A DNA stretch of 64,000 nucleotides. Source: Telluria antibiotica (GTDB taxonomy: Bacteria; Pseudomonadota; Gammaproteobacteria; Burkholderiales; Burkholderiaceae_D). Position numbers and translations under genes: made by a program. The notes beneath the pieces were generated by a model, which saw only the letters and a program-made list of their open reading frames with translations, was not told where the DNA came from and did not search any database. Positions 26,801 through 36,420 of the stretch are shown one piece after another. The DNA is taken from positions 1-64,000 of the forward strand of contig NZ_JAAQOM010000010.1 in assembly GCF_011682055.1 (NCBI RefSeq), written 5' to 3'. The number at the start of each line of letters is the position of its first letter. Position 1 is the first letter of the stretch.

Positions 26801-27619
26801 ATGAAAATCAGTTTCATCGGCGGCGGCAACATGGCCACCGCCCTCATCGCCGGCCTGGCCGGCAAGGTCGCGCAGGCGGCGGACATCCACGTCGTCGACC
26901 CGAACGCCGACGCGCTGGCGCGCCTGCGTGAACAATATGGCGTGACGGCGTCGCCCGACATCGGCGCGGCCGTCGCCGCGAGCGACGTCATCGTGCTCGC
27001 CGTGAAGCCGCAGCAGATGCGCGACGTGACGGTGCACTTGCAATCGCAGCTGGCGAACAAGCCGCTGCTGCTGTCGATCGCGGCGGGCATCCGCGGTGCC
27101 GACCTGTCGCGCTGGCTCGGCGGCTACGGCGCCATCGTGCGCACGATGCCGAATACGCCGGCGCTGATCGGGCAGGGCATCACGGGCATGGTGGCGATGG
27201 CCGGCGTCAGCGCCGCGCAGAAGGATGCCGCCGACAGCATCATGCGCGCCGTCGGCCAGACCGTGTGGCTGGACGAAGAGAGCCTGATCGATCCGGTGAC
27301 GGCGGTGTCGGGCAGCGGCCCCGCGTACGTGTTCTACTTCCTCGAAGCGATGCAGCAGGCTGCGGCGGAAATGGGCCTGTCGGCGGAGCAGGGCAAGGCG
27401 CTCGCGCTGGCCACGTTCACGGGCGCGGCCCAACTGGCGGCCCAATCGGATGAACCGGTCGACGTGCTGCGCCAGCGCGTCACGTCGAAAGGCGGCACGA
27501 CCTACGCCGCGATCACGAGCATGGAAGCGGCGGGCGTCAAGGAAGCCATCGTCGCCGCGATGAAGGCAGCCGCCGCGCGCGGGCGCGAGCTGGGCGAGGA
27601 GATGGGCAAGGACGCCTGA
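26801..27619 (+). CDS. proC: pyrroline-5-carboxylate reductase
   Basis: 272 aa. N-terminal Rossmann motif FIGGGNMATALI, then VLAVKPQQM, the conserved MPNTPALIGQG, and the C-terminal dimer domain with VSGSGPAYVF and TSKGGTT. It makes proline from P5C with NAD(P)H. ATG 26801 fits the family N-terminus; an in-frame ATG at 26786 would overlap the yggS stop. Confidence 0.97.
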   Translation: MKISFIGGGNMATALIAGLAGKVAQAADIHVVDPNADALARLREQYGVTASPDIGAAVAASDVIVLAVKPQQMRDVTVHLQSQLANKPLLLSIAAGIRGADLSRWLGGYGAIVRTMPNTPALIGQGITGMVAMAGVSAAQKDAADSIMRAVGQTVWLDEESLIDPVTAVSGSGPAYVFYFLEAMQQAAAEMGLSAEQGKALALATFTGAAQLAAQSDEPVDVLRQRVTSKGGTTYAAITSMEAAGVKEAIVAAMKAAAARGRELGEEMGKDA

Positions 27620-27622
27620 GCG

Positions 27623-28636
27623 CTACGGGGACGGCGGCGCCAGCCGGAACGCGACATCCCTGTCGCGATCGACGCTTAGCCAGCCGTCCTTGAACACCAG
27701 CTCCGCCACCTGGATGACCGTGCGCTGGTGCCAGTGCGCGTCCGTCGCCGCTTCCGGCTCGTTGTCCTGGTGGACGAAATAGTAGATGAATGCGCGATCG
27801 CCATCGACGACGACGTCCGCATGCTGTCCCTTGGCCCGGTCCGTTGCATGGTGACCCGGCTCGCCCAGGACGTATCCCGGCCGCTCCGTCCAGTGGGTCG
27901 CATCGTCGGACCGCAGCACCATCAAGCCCTTCCACACGTCGACGACCATCCAGTAAAACCCCTTGAAGCGGAATACCTTCGGCCCCTCGCCCTTGGTGGG
28001 ATTCACGGGTTCGTCGCCGAGCTTCTTCCACGTGCGCAGGTCCTGGCTGTCGGCGGCGAGGATACGGCTGCCGGCGCGCTCGTCCTTGTACCACATGCGC
28101 CAGCCCGCGCCGAGCTTGACGACGGTCGGGTCGATCATGCGGCCGGTATCCAGCTTCACGGTGCCTTCACACTTCCATGTGGACAGGTCGGTGCTGGTCA
28201 GGTGCTCGATGCGGCCGTCCGCGCCGGGTGCGCCCCACCGGTTGAAGATGCCCGGCACGACCGTGAGCCACATGTGGTACGTTCCGTTTTCGTACAGGAT
28301 CTCGGGCGCCCAGGACGTCACGTCCGTGCACGCCTTGGGGAAATCGGCCGTGCCCTGGTACCGCCACTGCACGCCGTCCGGGGACGTGGCGATCCCGATC
28401 GCCGTGCCGTGCACCCAGGCGACGTCTTTCGGGTCGGGCAGCTTCAGCGTGGCCCGTCGATTCGTATAAAACATCTTCCACAGCCTGGCGGCGCGGTCGT
28501 ACACGATGGAGACGTCCGCCGCGCCGTCGGACACGGGGTCGCGGTACATCGGCTTGGACGCCGTATCGGCGGCATAGGCGCAACCCGACAGGGCCAGCGG
28601 CACCGCAATGGCCAGGGAGGCGAGAATGGATTTCAT
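27623..28636 (-). CDS. lipoprotein with five-bladed glycosidase-like propeller
   Basis: A 337-aa protein with a lipoprotein signal (lipobox LSGC, Cys19). The mature part reads like GH43/GH32/GH117-type propellers: repeated blades start with DGAADVSIVYDRAARLWKMFYTNR, ASWAPEILYENGTYHMWLTV-like TSWAPEILYENGTYHMW, and KVFRFKGFYWMVVDV. An Asp (SDGAADVS), a possible acid pair and a Glu (SWAPEIL) are placed as in GH43. I cannot set the family or substrate. It is divergent from the phospholipase C gene. Confidence 0.75.
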   Translation of the reverse strand: MKSILASLAIAVPLALSGCAYAADTASKPMYRDPVSDGAADVSIVYDRAARLWKMFYTNRRATLKLPDPKDVAWVHGTAIGIATSPDGVQWRYQGTADFPKACTDVTSWAPEILYENGTYHMWLTVVPGIFNRWGAPGADGRIEHLTSTDLSTWKCEGTVKLDTGRMIDPTVVKLGAGWRMWYKDERAGSRILAADSQDLRTWKKLGDEPVNPTKGEGPKVFRFKGFYWMVVDVWKGLMVLRSDDATHWTERPGYVLGEPGHHATDRAKGQHADVVVDGDRAFIYYFVHQDNEPEAATDAHWHQRTVIQVAELVFKDGWLSVDRDRDVAFRLAPPSP

Positions 28637-28787
28637 GGGGTCTCCGGTGGTTTTTCAGCGATCATACCAAGTTTTAGGTATCGATAACAAAAATCGCTGA
28701 CCGGAAGGGGGGATCACGTGCAATCCGCTTGTCATCCGGCCGTGCTAGATTCTGATCCATCGAACACGCATGGCGAAAGGATGCACG

Positions 28788-30803
28788 ATGCCGTCTCCGT
28801 CACGCCGCCGCTTTCTCGGCAATGCCACCGCCGCGACGGTCCTGGGCGCGCTGCCTCCGCTGCTGCAGGCCGCGCTGGCCGTGCCGCCGCGGCGCGGCAC
28901 GGGCACCATCGCCGACGTGCGCCACGTCGTCATCCTGATGCAGGAAAACCGCTCGCTCGACCATTATTTCGGCACGCTGGCCGGCGTGCGCGGCTTCGGC
29001 GACCGCATGACGATTCCCGTGCAAGGCGGCCGCACGGTCTGGCAGCAGCACAACGGCCGCCGCATCGTCATGCCGTACCGGCTCGATGCCAGCGCCGGCA
29101 ACGCCCAGCCCGCGCTCGACCTGCCGCACACGTGGCCGGACGCGCAGGCCGCCTGGGACAACGGCCGCATGGGCAACTGGCCGCGCGCGAAGACGGATGC
29201 GTCGATGGCCTATTACACGCGCGCCGAGCTGCCGATCCAGTTCGCGCTGGCCGACGCGTTTACCCTGTGCGACGCCTACCACTGCTCGCTGCAGGGCGGC
29301 ACGAACCCGAACCGCCTGTTCATGATGACGGGGACGAACGACCCGTCCGGCCGCCACGGCGGTCCCGCCATCGACAACCGCATGGAAGGCTTCGGCCCCG
29401 TCGAACGGGGCTTCACGTGGACCACGTATCCGGAACGCCTCGACGCGGCGGGCGTCAGCTGGAAGGTCTACAACGACATGGCGGACAACTATGGTTGCAA
29501 TCTGCTGCAGACGTTCCGGAGCTTCCGCGCGGCGCACGCGGCGCGCCCGCATCCGCTGGCGGACAAGGGCTTGTCGACCACCTTGCGCGACGCCACGCTG
29601 GACGGCCTGCGTGACGACGTCGTGAACGGCCGCCTGCCGCAGGTCAGCTGGGTCATCCCGCCGCGCCTGTACAGCGAGCACCCGAATCCATCCACGCCCG
29701 TGCAGGGCGGTGCGTACACCCTGCAGGTGCTGGAAGCACTGCTCGCCGACCCCGACGTGTGGAGCGGGACCGTGTTCCTGCTGACGTATGACGAGAACGA
29801 CGCCTTCTTCGACCACGTGCCGCCACCGGCTGCGCCCGCGTTGCTGCCGGACGGATCGCGCGCCGGCAAGTCCACCGTCGGCTTCGCGGACGAATGCCAC
29901 CGCGACGGTTGCCTGTTCGGCCTCGGGCCGCGCGTGCCGATGCTCGTGATGTCCCCGTGGAGCAAGGGCGGCTGGGTGAATTCGCAGGTGTTCGACCACA
30001 CGTCGATCGTGCGCTTCCTCGAGCGCCGCTTCGGCGTGATGGAGCCGAACATCGGCGCGTGGCGCCGCGCCGTCTGCGGCGACCTGACGAGCTGCTTCGA
30101 CTTCGCGTCACCCGACGCATCGATCCCGCGCCTGCCCGCATTCGGCACGGCGCAGGCCGACGCGGAACGCGTCCGCCAGCGCGCCACGCCCGCCATCGAG
30201 GTGCCGCCGGAATCGGCGCAGGCGGCGCCGCGCCAGGAGGAGGGCACGCGGCCGTCGCGCGCGCTGCCGTACCTGCTCGAGGTGCTGGCCGAACCGCGCG
30301 CGGACGGCGTCGTGCTCACGTTCGCGAATGGCGGCACGGCCGGCGCCGTGTTCCACGTCTACGACCGCCTGCGCCTGGATGCCGTCCCGCGCCGCTACAC
30401 GGTGGAAGCGGGCAAGCAGCTCGCGGACACCTGGACGGCATCCGGCGCCTACGACTTGTGGATCCTCGGCCCGAACGGCTTCCACCGCGGCCTGCGCGGC
30501 ACCGGCGTGCCGGGCATCGCCGTGCGCGCGGCGCGCGCGGGCGAGCGCATCGTGCTCGAGCTGCGCAACGGCACGGACGCCCCGCGCGACGCGACGGTGA
30601 CGATGCTGGCGTATGCCGACCCGGCACCGCGCACCGTCAGCCTCGCCGCGGGCGCCGTCGAGGTCATCATGCTGCCCGGTCCGTGGCATGACGCGGCCGT
30701 GCGCTGCGGCGACGCGGCGTGGCGGTTCGCCGGCCGCGTCGAGACGGGGTTCGACGGTACCAGCGACCCCGCGTCGGGGCTCGCGTCCGTCCAGGCCTGG
30801 TAA
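28788..30803 (+). CDS. phosphocholine-type phospholipase C, Tat-exported
   Basis: 671 aa. The N-terminus has a twin-arginine-like signal (SRRRFLG), so it is folded before export. The phosphoesterase domain begins VRHVVILMQENRSLDHYFGTL, with further metal/active-site segments GTNPNRLFMMTG, YDENDAFFDHVPPP and SPWSKGGWVNSQVFDHTSIVRFLERRFGV. Two C-terminal DUF756-like beta domains follow (about 495-670), as in bacterial phosphatidylcholine-hydrolysing PLCs. The ATG at 28788 follows an AAAGG site; an upstream in-frame ATG at 28770 is less likely. Confidence 0.92.
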   Translation: MPSPSRRRFLGNATAATVLGALPPLLQAALAVPPRRGTGTIADVRHVVILMQENRSLDHYFGTLAGVRGFGDRMTIPVQGGRTVWQQHNGRRIVMPYRLDASAGNAQPALDLPHTWPDAQAAWDNGRMGNWPRAKTDASMAYYTRAELPIQFALADAFTLCDAYHCSLQGGTNPNRLFMMTGTNDPSGRHGGPAIDNRMEGFGPVERGFTWTTYPERLDAAGVSWKVYNDMADNYGCNLLQTFRSFRAAHAARPHPLADKGLSTTLRDATLDGLRDDVVNGRLPQVSWVIPPRLYSEHPNPSTPVQGGAYTLQVLEALLADPDVWSGTVFLLTYDENDAFFDHVPPPAAPALLPDGSRAGKSTVGFADECHRDGCLFGLGPRVPMLVMSPWSKGGWVNSQVFDHTSIVRFLERRFGVMEPNIGAWRRAVCGDLTSCFDFASPDASIPRLPAFGTAQADAERVRQRATPAIEVPPESAQAAPRQEEGTRPSRALPYLLEVLAEPRADGVVLTFANGGTAGAVFHVYDRLRLDAVPRRYTVEAGKQLADTWTASGAYDLWILGPNGFHRGLRGTGVPGIAVRAARAGERIVLELRNGTDAPRDATVTMLAYADPAPRTVSLAAGAVEVIMLPGPWHDAAVRCGDAAWRFAGRVETGFDGTSDPASGLASVQAW

Positions 30804-30901
30804 GCTGCGATTTTTTTTCGCGGCCGTGTCGATGTCGTGCGCCGCCGTTCGTCGTCAGGGTGCAGGACCTGTCATCCACCCACTTTTCGCACGAGGACGC
30901 C

Positions 30902-31300
30902 ATGAACAAAGAGATCATCTTCAACCTGCCCGTCAAGGACCTGGAGCGTTCCAAAGCCTTTTTTGCCGCGCTGGGCTTCCGCCTCAACCCGCGGTTCAGC
31001 GGCGACAACGCGGCCTTCATCGACGTCGTGGAAGGCAGCATCCACGCCATGCTGACGACGGAAGCCTTTTTCGAGTCGCTGACGGGCAAGCCCATCGCAC
31101 CGGCGCGCATGGCCAGCGAGGTCGTCATCTGCCTGAGCTGCGAGAGCCGCGATGAAGTGGACACCCTGATCGCGAAGGCGGCCGCCGCCGGCGCCCGCAT
31201 ACCGCATCCGCCGGAGGACAACGGCTTCATGTACGACCAGGGTTTCGAAGATCTCGACGGCCATTTGTGGAACCTCGTCTGGTCGGCGCCGCAGGGCTGA
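30902..31300 (+). CDS. VOC family (glyoxalase-fold) protein
   Basis: 132 aa, a vicinal-oxygen-chelate domain: IIFNLPVKDLERSKAFFAALGF at the N-terminus and QGFEDLDGHLWNLVW at the C-terminus, where the last metal-ligand position is usually Glu or His. It may be an enzyme or a resistance-type binding protein. Substrate unknown. It is isolated between the phospholipase and the small hypothetical gene. Confidence 0.9.
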   Translation: MNKEIIFNLPVKDLERSKAFFAALGFRLNPRFSGDNAAFIDVVEGSIHAMLTTEAFFESLTGKPIAPARMASEVVICLSCESRDEVDTLIAKAAAAGARIPHPPEDNGFMYDQGFEDLDGHLWNLVWSAPQG

Positions 31301-31351
31301 CGGGAGGCTCCAGTGGTACGATAGCGGTTCGTACCCAATGCAGAGGAAGCA

Positions 31352-31579
31352 ATGACCGTATTCGCCATGCCCGTCTTCGACGCCACCGTCATCTACGACG
31401 GCAAGGAGCTCTTCAAGGGCCAGGGCGCCGCGCGCGGCTGGGCCGAGAAACTGGCCAAGGAAATCGAGACCGATGTCACGGTCGAGAAGATCGGCACCGG
31501 CTGGGCGCTGTGCGCCCGGCTGGACGGCGTCGATTGCCGCTGGGGCATCCTGGGCCAGCGCCTGAAGCGCCTCGACTGA
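31352..31579 (+). CDS. hypothetical 75-aa protein
   Basis: A soluble protein without signal or membrane segment. The body reads like an alternating beta/alpha fold (FDATVIYDGKELFKGQG, then EIETDVTVEKIGTGWALCARL). GAGGAAG precedes the ATG. The stop TGA directly abuts the MBL-fold gene start, implying an operon. No family recognised. Confidence 0.7.
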   Translation: MTVFAMPVFDATVIYDGKELFKGQGAARGWAEKLAKEIETDVTVEKIGTGWALCARLDGVDCRWGILGQRLKRLD

Positions 31580-32923
31580 ATGGCCGCGCTGACGGTCTCG
31601 CGGATCCTGCACGCGGGCTATGTGTTCGAGTGCGCCGGCACGCGCATCGCCTTCGACACCATCTTCGAAAACCCGTTCAGCCGCAACTGCCACGCGTTTC
31701 CCGACGTGCGGTTCGACGCGGCGTCGATCCGGCAACAGCGCTTCGACGCCGTGTTCATCTCGCACTTCCACGACGACCACTGCTCGCTCGAGAGCCTGGA
31801 TTTGCTCGACCGCGCGACCCCGCTGTACCTGTACTGCCTGTTCGACGAGCTGTTCGACATGGTGCGCGAGCTGGGTTTCACGCGCGTGCACGCCCTGCGC
31901 CTGGACGAGCCGGTGATTGTGGGCCCGTTCCAGGTCGTGCCGCGCGAAGCGATGGATGCGGAGGTGGACTCGATGTTCCAGATCCGCGCCGCCGGATTCA
32001 ATGTGCTGAACGTCGTCGATTCCTGGATCGACGACGCGGCCCTCGCGCGCCTCGTCGCGGAGAAGCCGTGGGACCTCGTGTTGTGGCCGTTCCAGACCAT
32101 GCGCGAGATCGAGGTGCTGGCGCCGTCACGCGCCGCGCCCGCGCCCCCCGCGCTGCCGGACGAGTGGCTGGCGCAGCTCGCGGCGCTGGACCCGCGCCAC
32201 GTCGTGCCGAGTTCCTGCCAGTTCGTCCTCGAGCCGTGGTCGTGGTACAACCGCGCGTTCTTCCCGATCTCGTACGCCCTGTTCGCGCAGCAGGTCGGCG
32301 CGGCGCTGCCGCGGGCGCGTGTGGTGCGCATGAACCCATCGGTGTCGATGCGGCTCGATGCGGATGGGCTGCATCCCGCGCCGCCGCTGGACTGGGTCAT
32401 CCCTGTCGGCGACCAGGACGTCGACTACGTCTACGCAGGCAATGCGGACGCGCCGCCGACGAGCGACATCGCCCGCCACTTCCCCGCGCTGACGCAAGAC
32501 CAGTGGACACAGGTGCTCGACTTCTGCCGCGCGACGCTGCTCGACAATTACGCGGACACGGAGGCCGGCTGCGAGTTCTTCGACCGGCCCCGCGTCTGGC
32601 AATTGTCGATCTACGATCACGAAGGCGCCGTCACGCGCTTCCGCTACCGCCTGGAAGACGGCAGCGCCGTGCATGCGGGCGCCGCGGACGGCCCGCCGGG
32701 CTGGACGACCGACGTCCCCGCCGCCAAGCTGTACGCGGCGCTGGCATTGGGCGAATCGCTGACGTCGATGTACGTCCGGATCAACGATGCCGTGTTCGAT
32801 GCGGACACGGAACGTGACCTCGCCGAGGCGGACGTCGTCGACGATCCGCTGATCCGCTGCCTGTTCAGCGACGGCTTCGGCGCCTACCAGCGGGCGCAGT
32901 TGCGGCGCCTGCTGGGGCGGTGA
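31580..32923 (+). CDS. MBL-fold metallohydrolase
   Basis: This 447-aa protein has an N-terminal metallo-beta-lactamase domain. The metal motif FISHFHDDHC (HxHxDH) lies near residue 55, with ILHAGYVFECAGTRIAFDT before it, as in UlaG/lactonase-type members. The last 150 residues (about 300-447) form an extra domain without clear match. It directly follows the 75-aa gene. Substrate unknown. Confidence 0.85.
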   Translation: MAALTVSRILHAGYVFECAGTRIAFDTIFENPFSRNCHAFPDVRFDAASIRQQRFDAVFISHFHDDHCSLESLDLLDRATPLYLYCLFDELFDMVRELGFTRVHALRLDEPVIVGPFQVVPREAMDAEVDSMFQIRAAGFNVLNVVDSWIDDAALARLVAEKPWDLVLWPFQTMREIEVLAPSRAAPAPPALPDEWLAQLAALDPRHVVPSSCQFVLEPWSWYNRAFFPISYALFAQQVGAALPRARVVRMNPSVSMRLDADGLHPAPPLDWVIPVGDQDVDYVYAGNADAPPTSDIARHFPALTQDQWTQVLDFCRATLLDNYADTEAGCEFFDRPRVWQLSIYDHEGAVTRFRYRLEDGSAVHAGAADGPPGWTTDVPAAKLYAALALGESLTSMYVRINDAVFDADTERDLAEADVVDDPLIRCLFSDGFGAYQRAQLRRLLGR

Positions 32924-32943
32924 GGCGAGGACGCCTGAATCGT

Positions 32944-33016
32944 CGTAATCAGTGATTCATCATGCAATTATATTTTCATAAACGAAAATAAAGTTGCATT
33001 AAAGAATCAGATTACG
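32944..33016. repeat. 73-nt nested inverted repeat
   Basis: Outer arms: CGTAATC at 32944-32950 and TGATTC at 32953-32958 pair with GAATCA 33004-33009 and ATTACG 33011-33016. Inner arms: TGCAA 32963-32967 and TATTTTC 32971-32977 pair with GAAAATA 32984-32990 and TTGCA 32994-32998, six-base loop. It is AT-rich in a GC-rich genome and lacks a T run, so a simple terminator is unlikely. It lies 20 bp after the MBL gene and 66 bp before the diguanylate cyclase gene. Confidence 0.7.
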
Positions 33017-33082
33017 ATAGCATGATCGTGCCCGGGTGTCCTGACACGTCGGCGGCCTCCCCGTATCTCTTGCCACGTGATT

Positions 33083-36000
33083 ATGACCATCCTGTTTCAT
33101 CGCTGGATTTGCGCTCTTGCACTGCTGTGCGTCGGCACGTCGTGCATGGCCGTGGCGCCGTCGCCCGACAGCCAGTTCGTCGCCCGGCTGGCCGAGGACG
33201 GGGCGACCGTGGGCGCCGTGAACGCGGTCTTCCAGGACCATGAGGGCTACATCTGGCTCGGCGGTACCGACGGGCTGGCGCGCTACGACGGCTACACCTT
33301 CGAGGTGTTTCACAACAAGCCCGCCGAGCGCGACAGCATCAGCAGCAACGCCGTATGGGCCATCGCGGAAGACGGCAACGGCGAGCTGTGGGTGGCCACC
33401 GACGGGGGACTGAACCGGTTCGACCGGGCCAGCAAGCGCTTCGTCCACTTTCAGCATGCGGCCAACGAACCCGGCAGCCTGGTCAGCGACACCGTGCGTG
33501 CGCTGGCGCTCGACCGTTCCGGCACGCTGTGGGTAGGCACCTATGGCGGCCTCGCGCGGCTCAACCCCGACGGGCGCAGCTTCACCACCTACCATAACGG
33601 TTTCCCCAACGCCGACCAGATCAAGGCCTTGCTGGTGGACGGGAAGGGCACGGTCTGGATCGGCACCGACGGCGCCGGCCTTGTCCGGTTCGACCCCGCC
33701 ACGCGTACGTTCCGCGGCTACCAGGCCGGCGCCGCGTCGGACGCGTTGAGCCACAACGTGGTGACGTCCTTGGCCGAAGACCGCGCGCACCGCCGCTTGT
33801 GGCTGGGGACTGCGGGCGGCGGGCTGGACGCCTTCGATCCGGGCACGGGCAAGTTCGCGAGGTATGTGCACGACGAACGCCGGACCGGCAGCATCGTCGA
33901 CAACTACGTATCCACCGTGATGCTGGACCGCGACGGCGCGGTCTGGGCCGGCACCGTGCTCGGCGTCGACGTGCTGCAGCCGGGCGCCGGTGCATTCGTC
34001 CACCTGAAGGCCAACGAAAGCGGGCGGCACGCGCTGGCGAGCGACAATGCACGCAGCATCTTCCAGGACAATAACGGCGACGTCTGGATCGGCTCCTTTC
34101 CGAGCGGAATCAGCTTCCTGAACACGGGCACGCTCGCCTTCCGTTCGCACGGCAAGGGCGAGGGCGGCCTGAGTCATAGTTCGGTGCTCGCGCTGCACGA
34201 GGATGGCGCCGGCAACCTGTGGCTGGGTACCGATGGCGGCGGTCTCGACAGGCTGGGCGTGGACGGCCGCATGGCCTACTACCGGCACGAGCAGGACCGG
34301 CCCGGCAGCCTGAGCGCCAACGCGATCCTGTCGATTGCCGCAGACCGAGAGGGCACGCTGTGGCTCGGCACCTGGGAGGGCGGCCTGGACCGTTTCGATC
34401 CGCACAGCGGCAAGGCAGGCGCCTACTTCGTCGACTACCGCTATCCGACGACCATCAGCAACAACAATACCTGGCGCGTGTTCAACGACAGCGCCAACAG
34501 GCTGTGGATCGGCACCGTCGGTGGTGGACTCGACCGTTACGAGCGCGACAAGGACGGTTTCACGCGCTTCGTGCCGCGGCCGGGCGATGACGCGGGCATC
34601 GGGTCGCCCCTCGTCTGGGCCATCGACGAAGACCGCCAGGGCAGGCTGTGGCTCGGCACCGGCAACGGCCTGGACCGGCTGGACCCCGCCAGCGGCACGT
34701 TCACCCACTACCGGCACCGCACGGGCGACGCGCACAGCATTTCGGCCGACAATGTATTGGCCGTCTACCCGGCGCCCGACGGCATCGTCTGGCTCGGCAC
34801 CCGCGGCGGCGGGCTCGATCGCCTGGATCCGGCCACCGGCCAGGTCCGGCGCTACGGCCGCAACGACGGGCTGCCCAGCGACGCGGTGGTGTCGATCTTG
34901 AGCGACGCCAAAGGGAGGCTGTGGCTGGGCACGCTCAACGGCCTGACCGAGTTCGACCCGGCCAGCGGACGGGTGCGCACCTTCACCCGCAACGACGGCG
35001 TGCAAGGCAACCAGTTCAACATCGGTGCCGCGCTCAAGCTGCGTTCGGGCGAACTGGCATTCGGCGGCACGCAGGGCTATACCCGGTTCGTCCCGGCCGA
35101 CGTGACGAACAACAGCTACCGCCCGCCCGTCGTCCTGCGCGACTTCCAGATCTTCAACAAACCTGTCGTCGTCGGCGCCGAGGGGGCGCCCCTGCGGCAG
35201 GTGATCGAACAGACGCGCGACGTCACGCTCGATTATCGCCAGTCGGTGTTCACGATCGAGTATGCCGCGCTCGGCTACCGCAACCCGGAAAAGAACCGGT
35301 ATGCCTACCGCCTGGCCGGCTTCGACCGCGACTGGAACGAGGTCGGCAGCCGGCGCTCGGCCACCTATACGAACCTCGATGCCGGCGACTACGTGTTCAT
35401 GGTCAAGGCGAGCAACGACGAAGGCGTGTGGAACGACCAGCCGACGACGCTGCGCATCCACGTCCTGCCGCCGCCGTGGGAAACGTGGTGGGCCAGGACG
35501 CTGTACGCCTTGCTGGCGCTGGGCGCGCTGGGCGGCTTCGTGCGCTCGCAGCACCGCAAGGTGCGGCGCCAGGTCGCGATCAACGCGATGCTCGAGCAAA
35601 AGGTGCGCGAGCGTACCCAGGAGCTGGCCGAAAAGAATACCGACCTCGAAAACATCAACCACAGGCTGGAAGAGATCAGCTTGTCCGACCCGCTCACCGG
35701 CCTGAACAACCGACGCTACCTGTCCAAGTGCATCGGCGCCGACAGCGCGATGGCCGTGCGCGCCCACCGGCGCCGCGCGGGCGACGGGATGGCAACCGAG
35801 CCCGGCAGGCAGGACCTGCTGTTCTTCCTCATCGACGTGGACCACTTCAAGGCGGTCAACGACACCTACGGCCACGCCAACGGCGACGCGGTGCTGGTGC
35901 AGATGGCCGCCATCCTGCGCCAGGTCTGCCGCGAGGGCGACATGGCGCTGCGCTGGGGCGGCGAAGAGTTCCTGGTCGTAAGCCGCTTCACCGACCGCGC

Positions 36001-36367
36001 ACAGGCGCCGGACATCGCCGAGCGCTTCCGGTCTGCGGTGGAAGATCATGCGTTCGCGCTGGAACAGGGGCGCACCCTGCGCAAGACCTGTTCGATCGGC
36101 TTTGCCTGCTTCCCGTTCGATCCCGACGTGCCGGCAGAGTTCAGCGTCGAGCAGGTGATCGACATCGCCGACCGTTGCCTGTACCAGGTCAAGCGGCTCC
36201 AGCGCAATGGCTGGATGGGACTCTATCTCGCTGCGGGGGAGGCGATCGGCTTCGACGAGCTCGTCGCCTCGCCGCAGCGCGCGCTTGCGTCAGGCAAGGT
36301 CGTCATGAAGACGTCGATTGCCGGCGTGTCGTCCTGGGAAGGCGCCGAATCGCAACGCGCGTGCTGA
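33083..36367 (+). CDS. two-propeller sensor diguanylate cyclase
   Basis: A 1094-aa membrane-anchored sensor. A signal or anchor helix at the N-terminus (ALALLCVGTSCMA) is followed by about fourteen blade repeats of the type LWLGTxxGGLDRxDPxxG (about 30-650), enough for two seven-bladed propellers. Then come a Y_Y_Y immunoglobulin-like domain (about 680-790), one transmembrane helix (TLYALLALGALGGFV), a coiled coil (EQKVRERTQELAEKNTDLENINHRLEEI) and a GGDEF domain. The active site is GGEEF and the I-site RxxD (REGD) is present five residues before it, so it should make c-di-GMP with product inhibition. GTG 33077 is an alternative start. Confidence 0.93.
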   Translation: MTILFHRWICALALLCVGTSCMAVAPSPDSQFVARLAEDGATVGAVNAVFQDHEGYIWLGGTDGLARYDGYTFEVFHNKPAERDSISSNAVWAIAEDGNGELWVATDGGLNRFDRASKRFVHFQHAANEPGSLVSDTVRALALDRSGTLWVGTYGGLARLNPDGRSFTTYHNGFPNADQIKALLVDGKGTVWIGTDGAGLVRFDPATRTFRGYQAGAASDALSHNVVTSLAEDRAHRRLWLGTAGGGLDAFDPGTGKFARYVHDERRTGSIVDNYVSTVMLDRDGAVWAGTVLGVDVLQPGAGAFVHLKANESGRHALASDNARSIFQDNNGDVWIGSFPSGISFLNTGTLAFRSHGKGEGGLSHSSVLALHEDGAGNLWLGTDGGGLDRLGVDGRMAYYRHEQDRPGSLSANAILSIAADREGTLWLGTWEGGLDRFDPHSGKAGAYFVDYRYPTTISNNNTWRVFNDSANRLWIGTVGGGLDRYERDKDGFTRFVPRPGDDAGIGSPLVWAIDEDRQGRLWLGTGNGLDRLDPASGTFTHYRHRTGDAHSISADNVLAVYPAPDGIVWLGTRGGGLDRLDPATGQVRRYGRNDGLPSDAVVSILSDAKGRLWLGTLNGLTEFDPASGRVRTFTRNDGVQGNQFNIGAALKLRSGELAFGGTQGYTRFVPADVTNNSYRPPVVLRDFQIFNKPVVVGAEGAPLRQVIEQTRDVTLDYRQSVFTIEYAALGYRNPEKNRYAYRLAGFDRDWNEVGSRRSATYTNLDAGDYVFMVKASNDEGVWNDQPTTLRIHVLPPPWETWWARTLYALLALGALGGFVRSQHRKVRRQVAINAMLEQKVRERTQELAEKNTDLENINHRLEEISLSDPLTGLNNRRYLSKCIGADSAMAVRAHRRRAGDGMATEPGRQDLLFFLIDVDHFKAVNDTYGHANGDAVLVQMAAILRQVCREGDMALRWGGEEFLVVSRFTDRAQAPDIAERFRSAVEDHAFALEQGRTLRKTCSIGFACFPFDPDVPAEFSVEQVIDIADRCLYQVKRLQRNGWMGLYLAAGEAIGFDELVASPQRALASGKVVMKTSIAGVSSWEGAESQRAC

Positions 36368-36420
36368 ACGATTGTCGTCACGTTCCAGTGGCTTCGTTCC
36401 TGCCCGTCGGGCCGGAGAAT

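Noticed and set aside
33200..35100. Tandem repeats within 33.2-35.1 kb suspected as a CRISPR-like array
   Set aside because: The periodicity is in the protein blades (LWLGT motif) and the spacing follows codons; the DNA copies are diverged and have no spacers.
32999..36049. Long open frame on the minus strand opposite the diguanylate cyclase gene
   Set aside because: The strand opposite a high-GC gene often stays open. The protein is Arg/His/Ala-rich without any fold or motif, while the + strand carries clear propeller, GGDEF and coiled-coil features.
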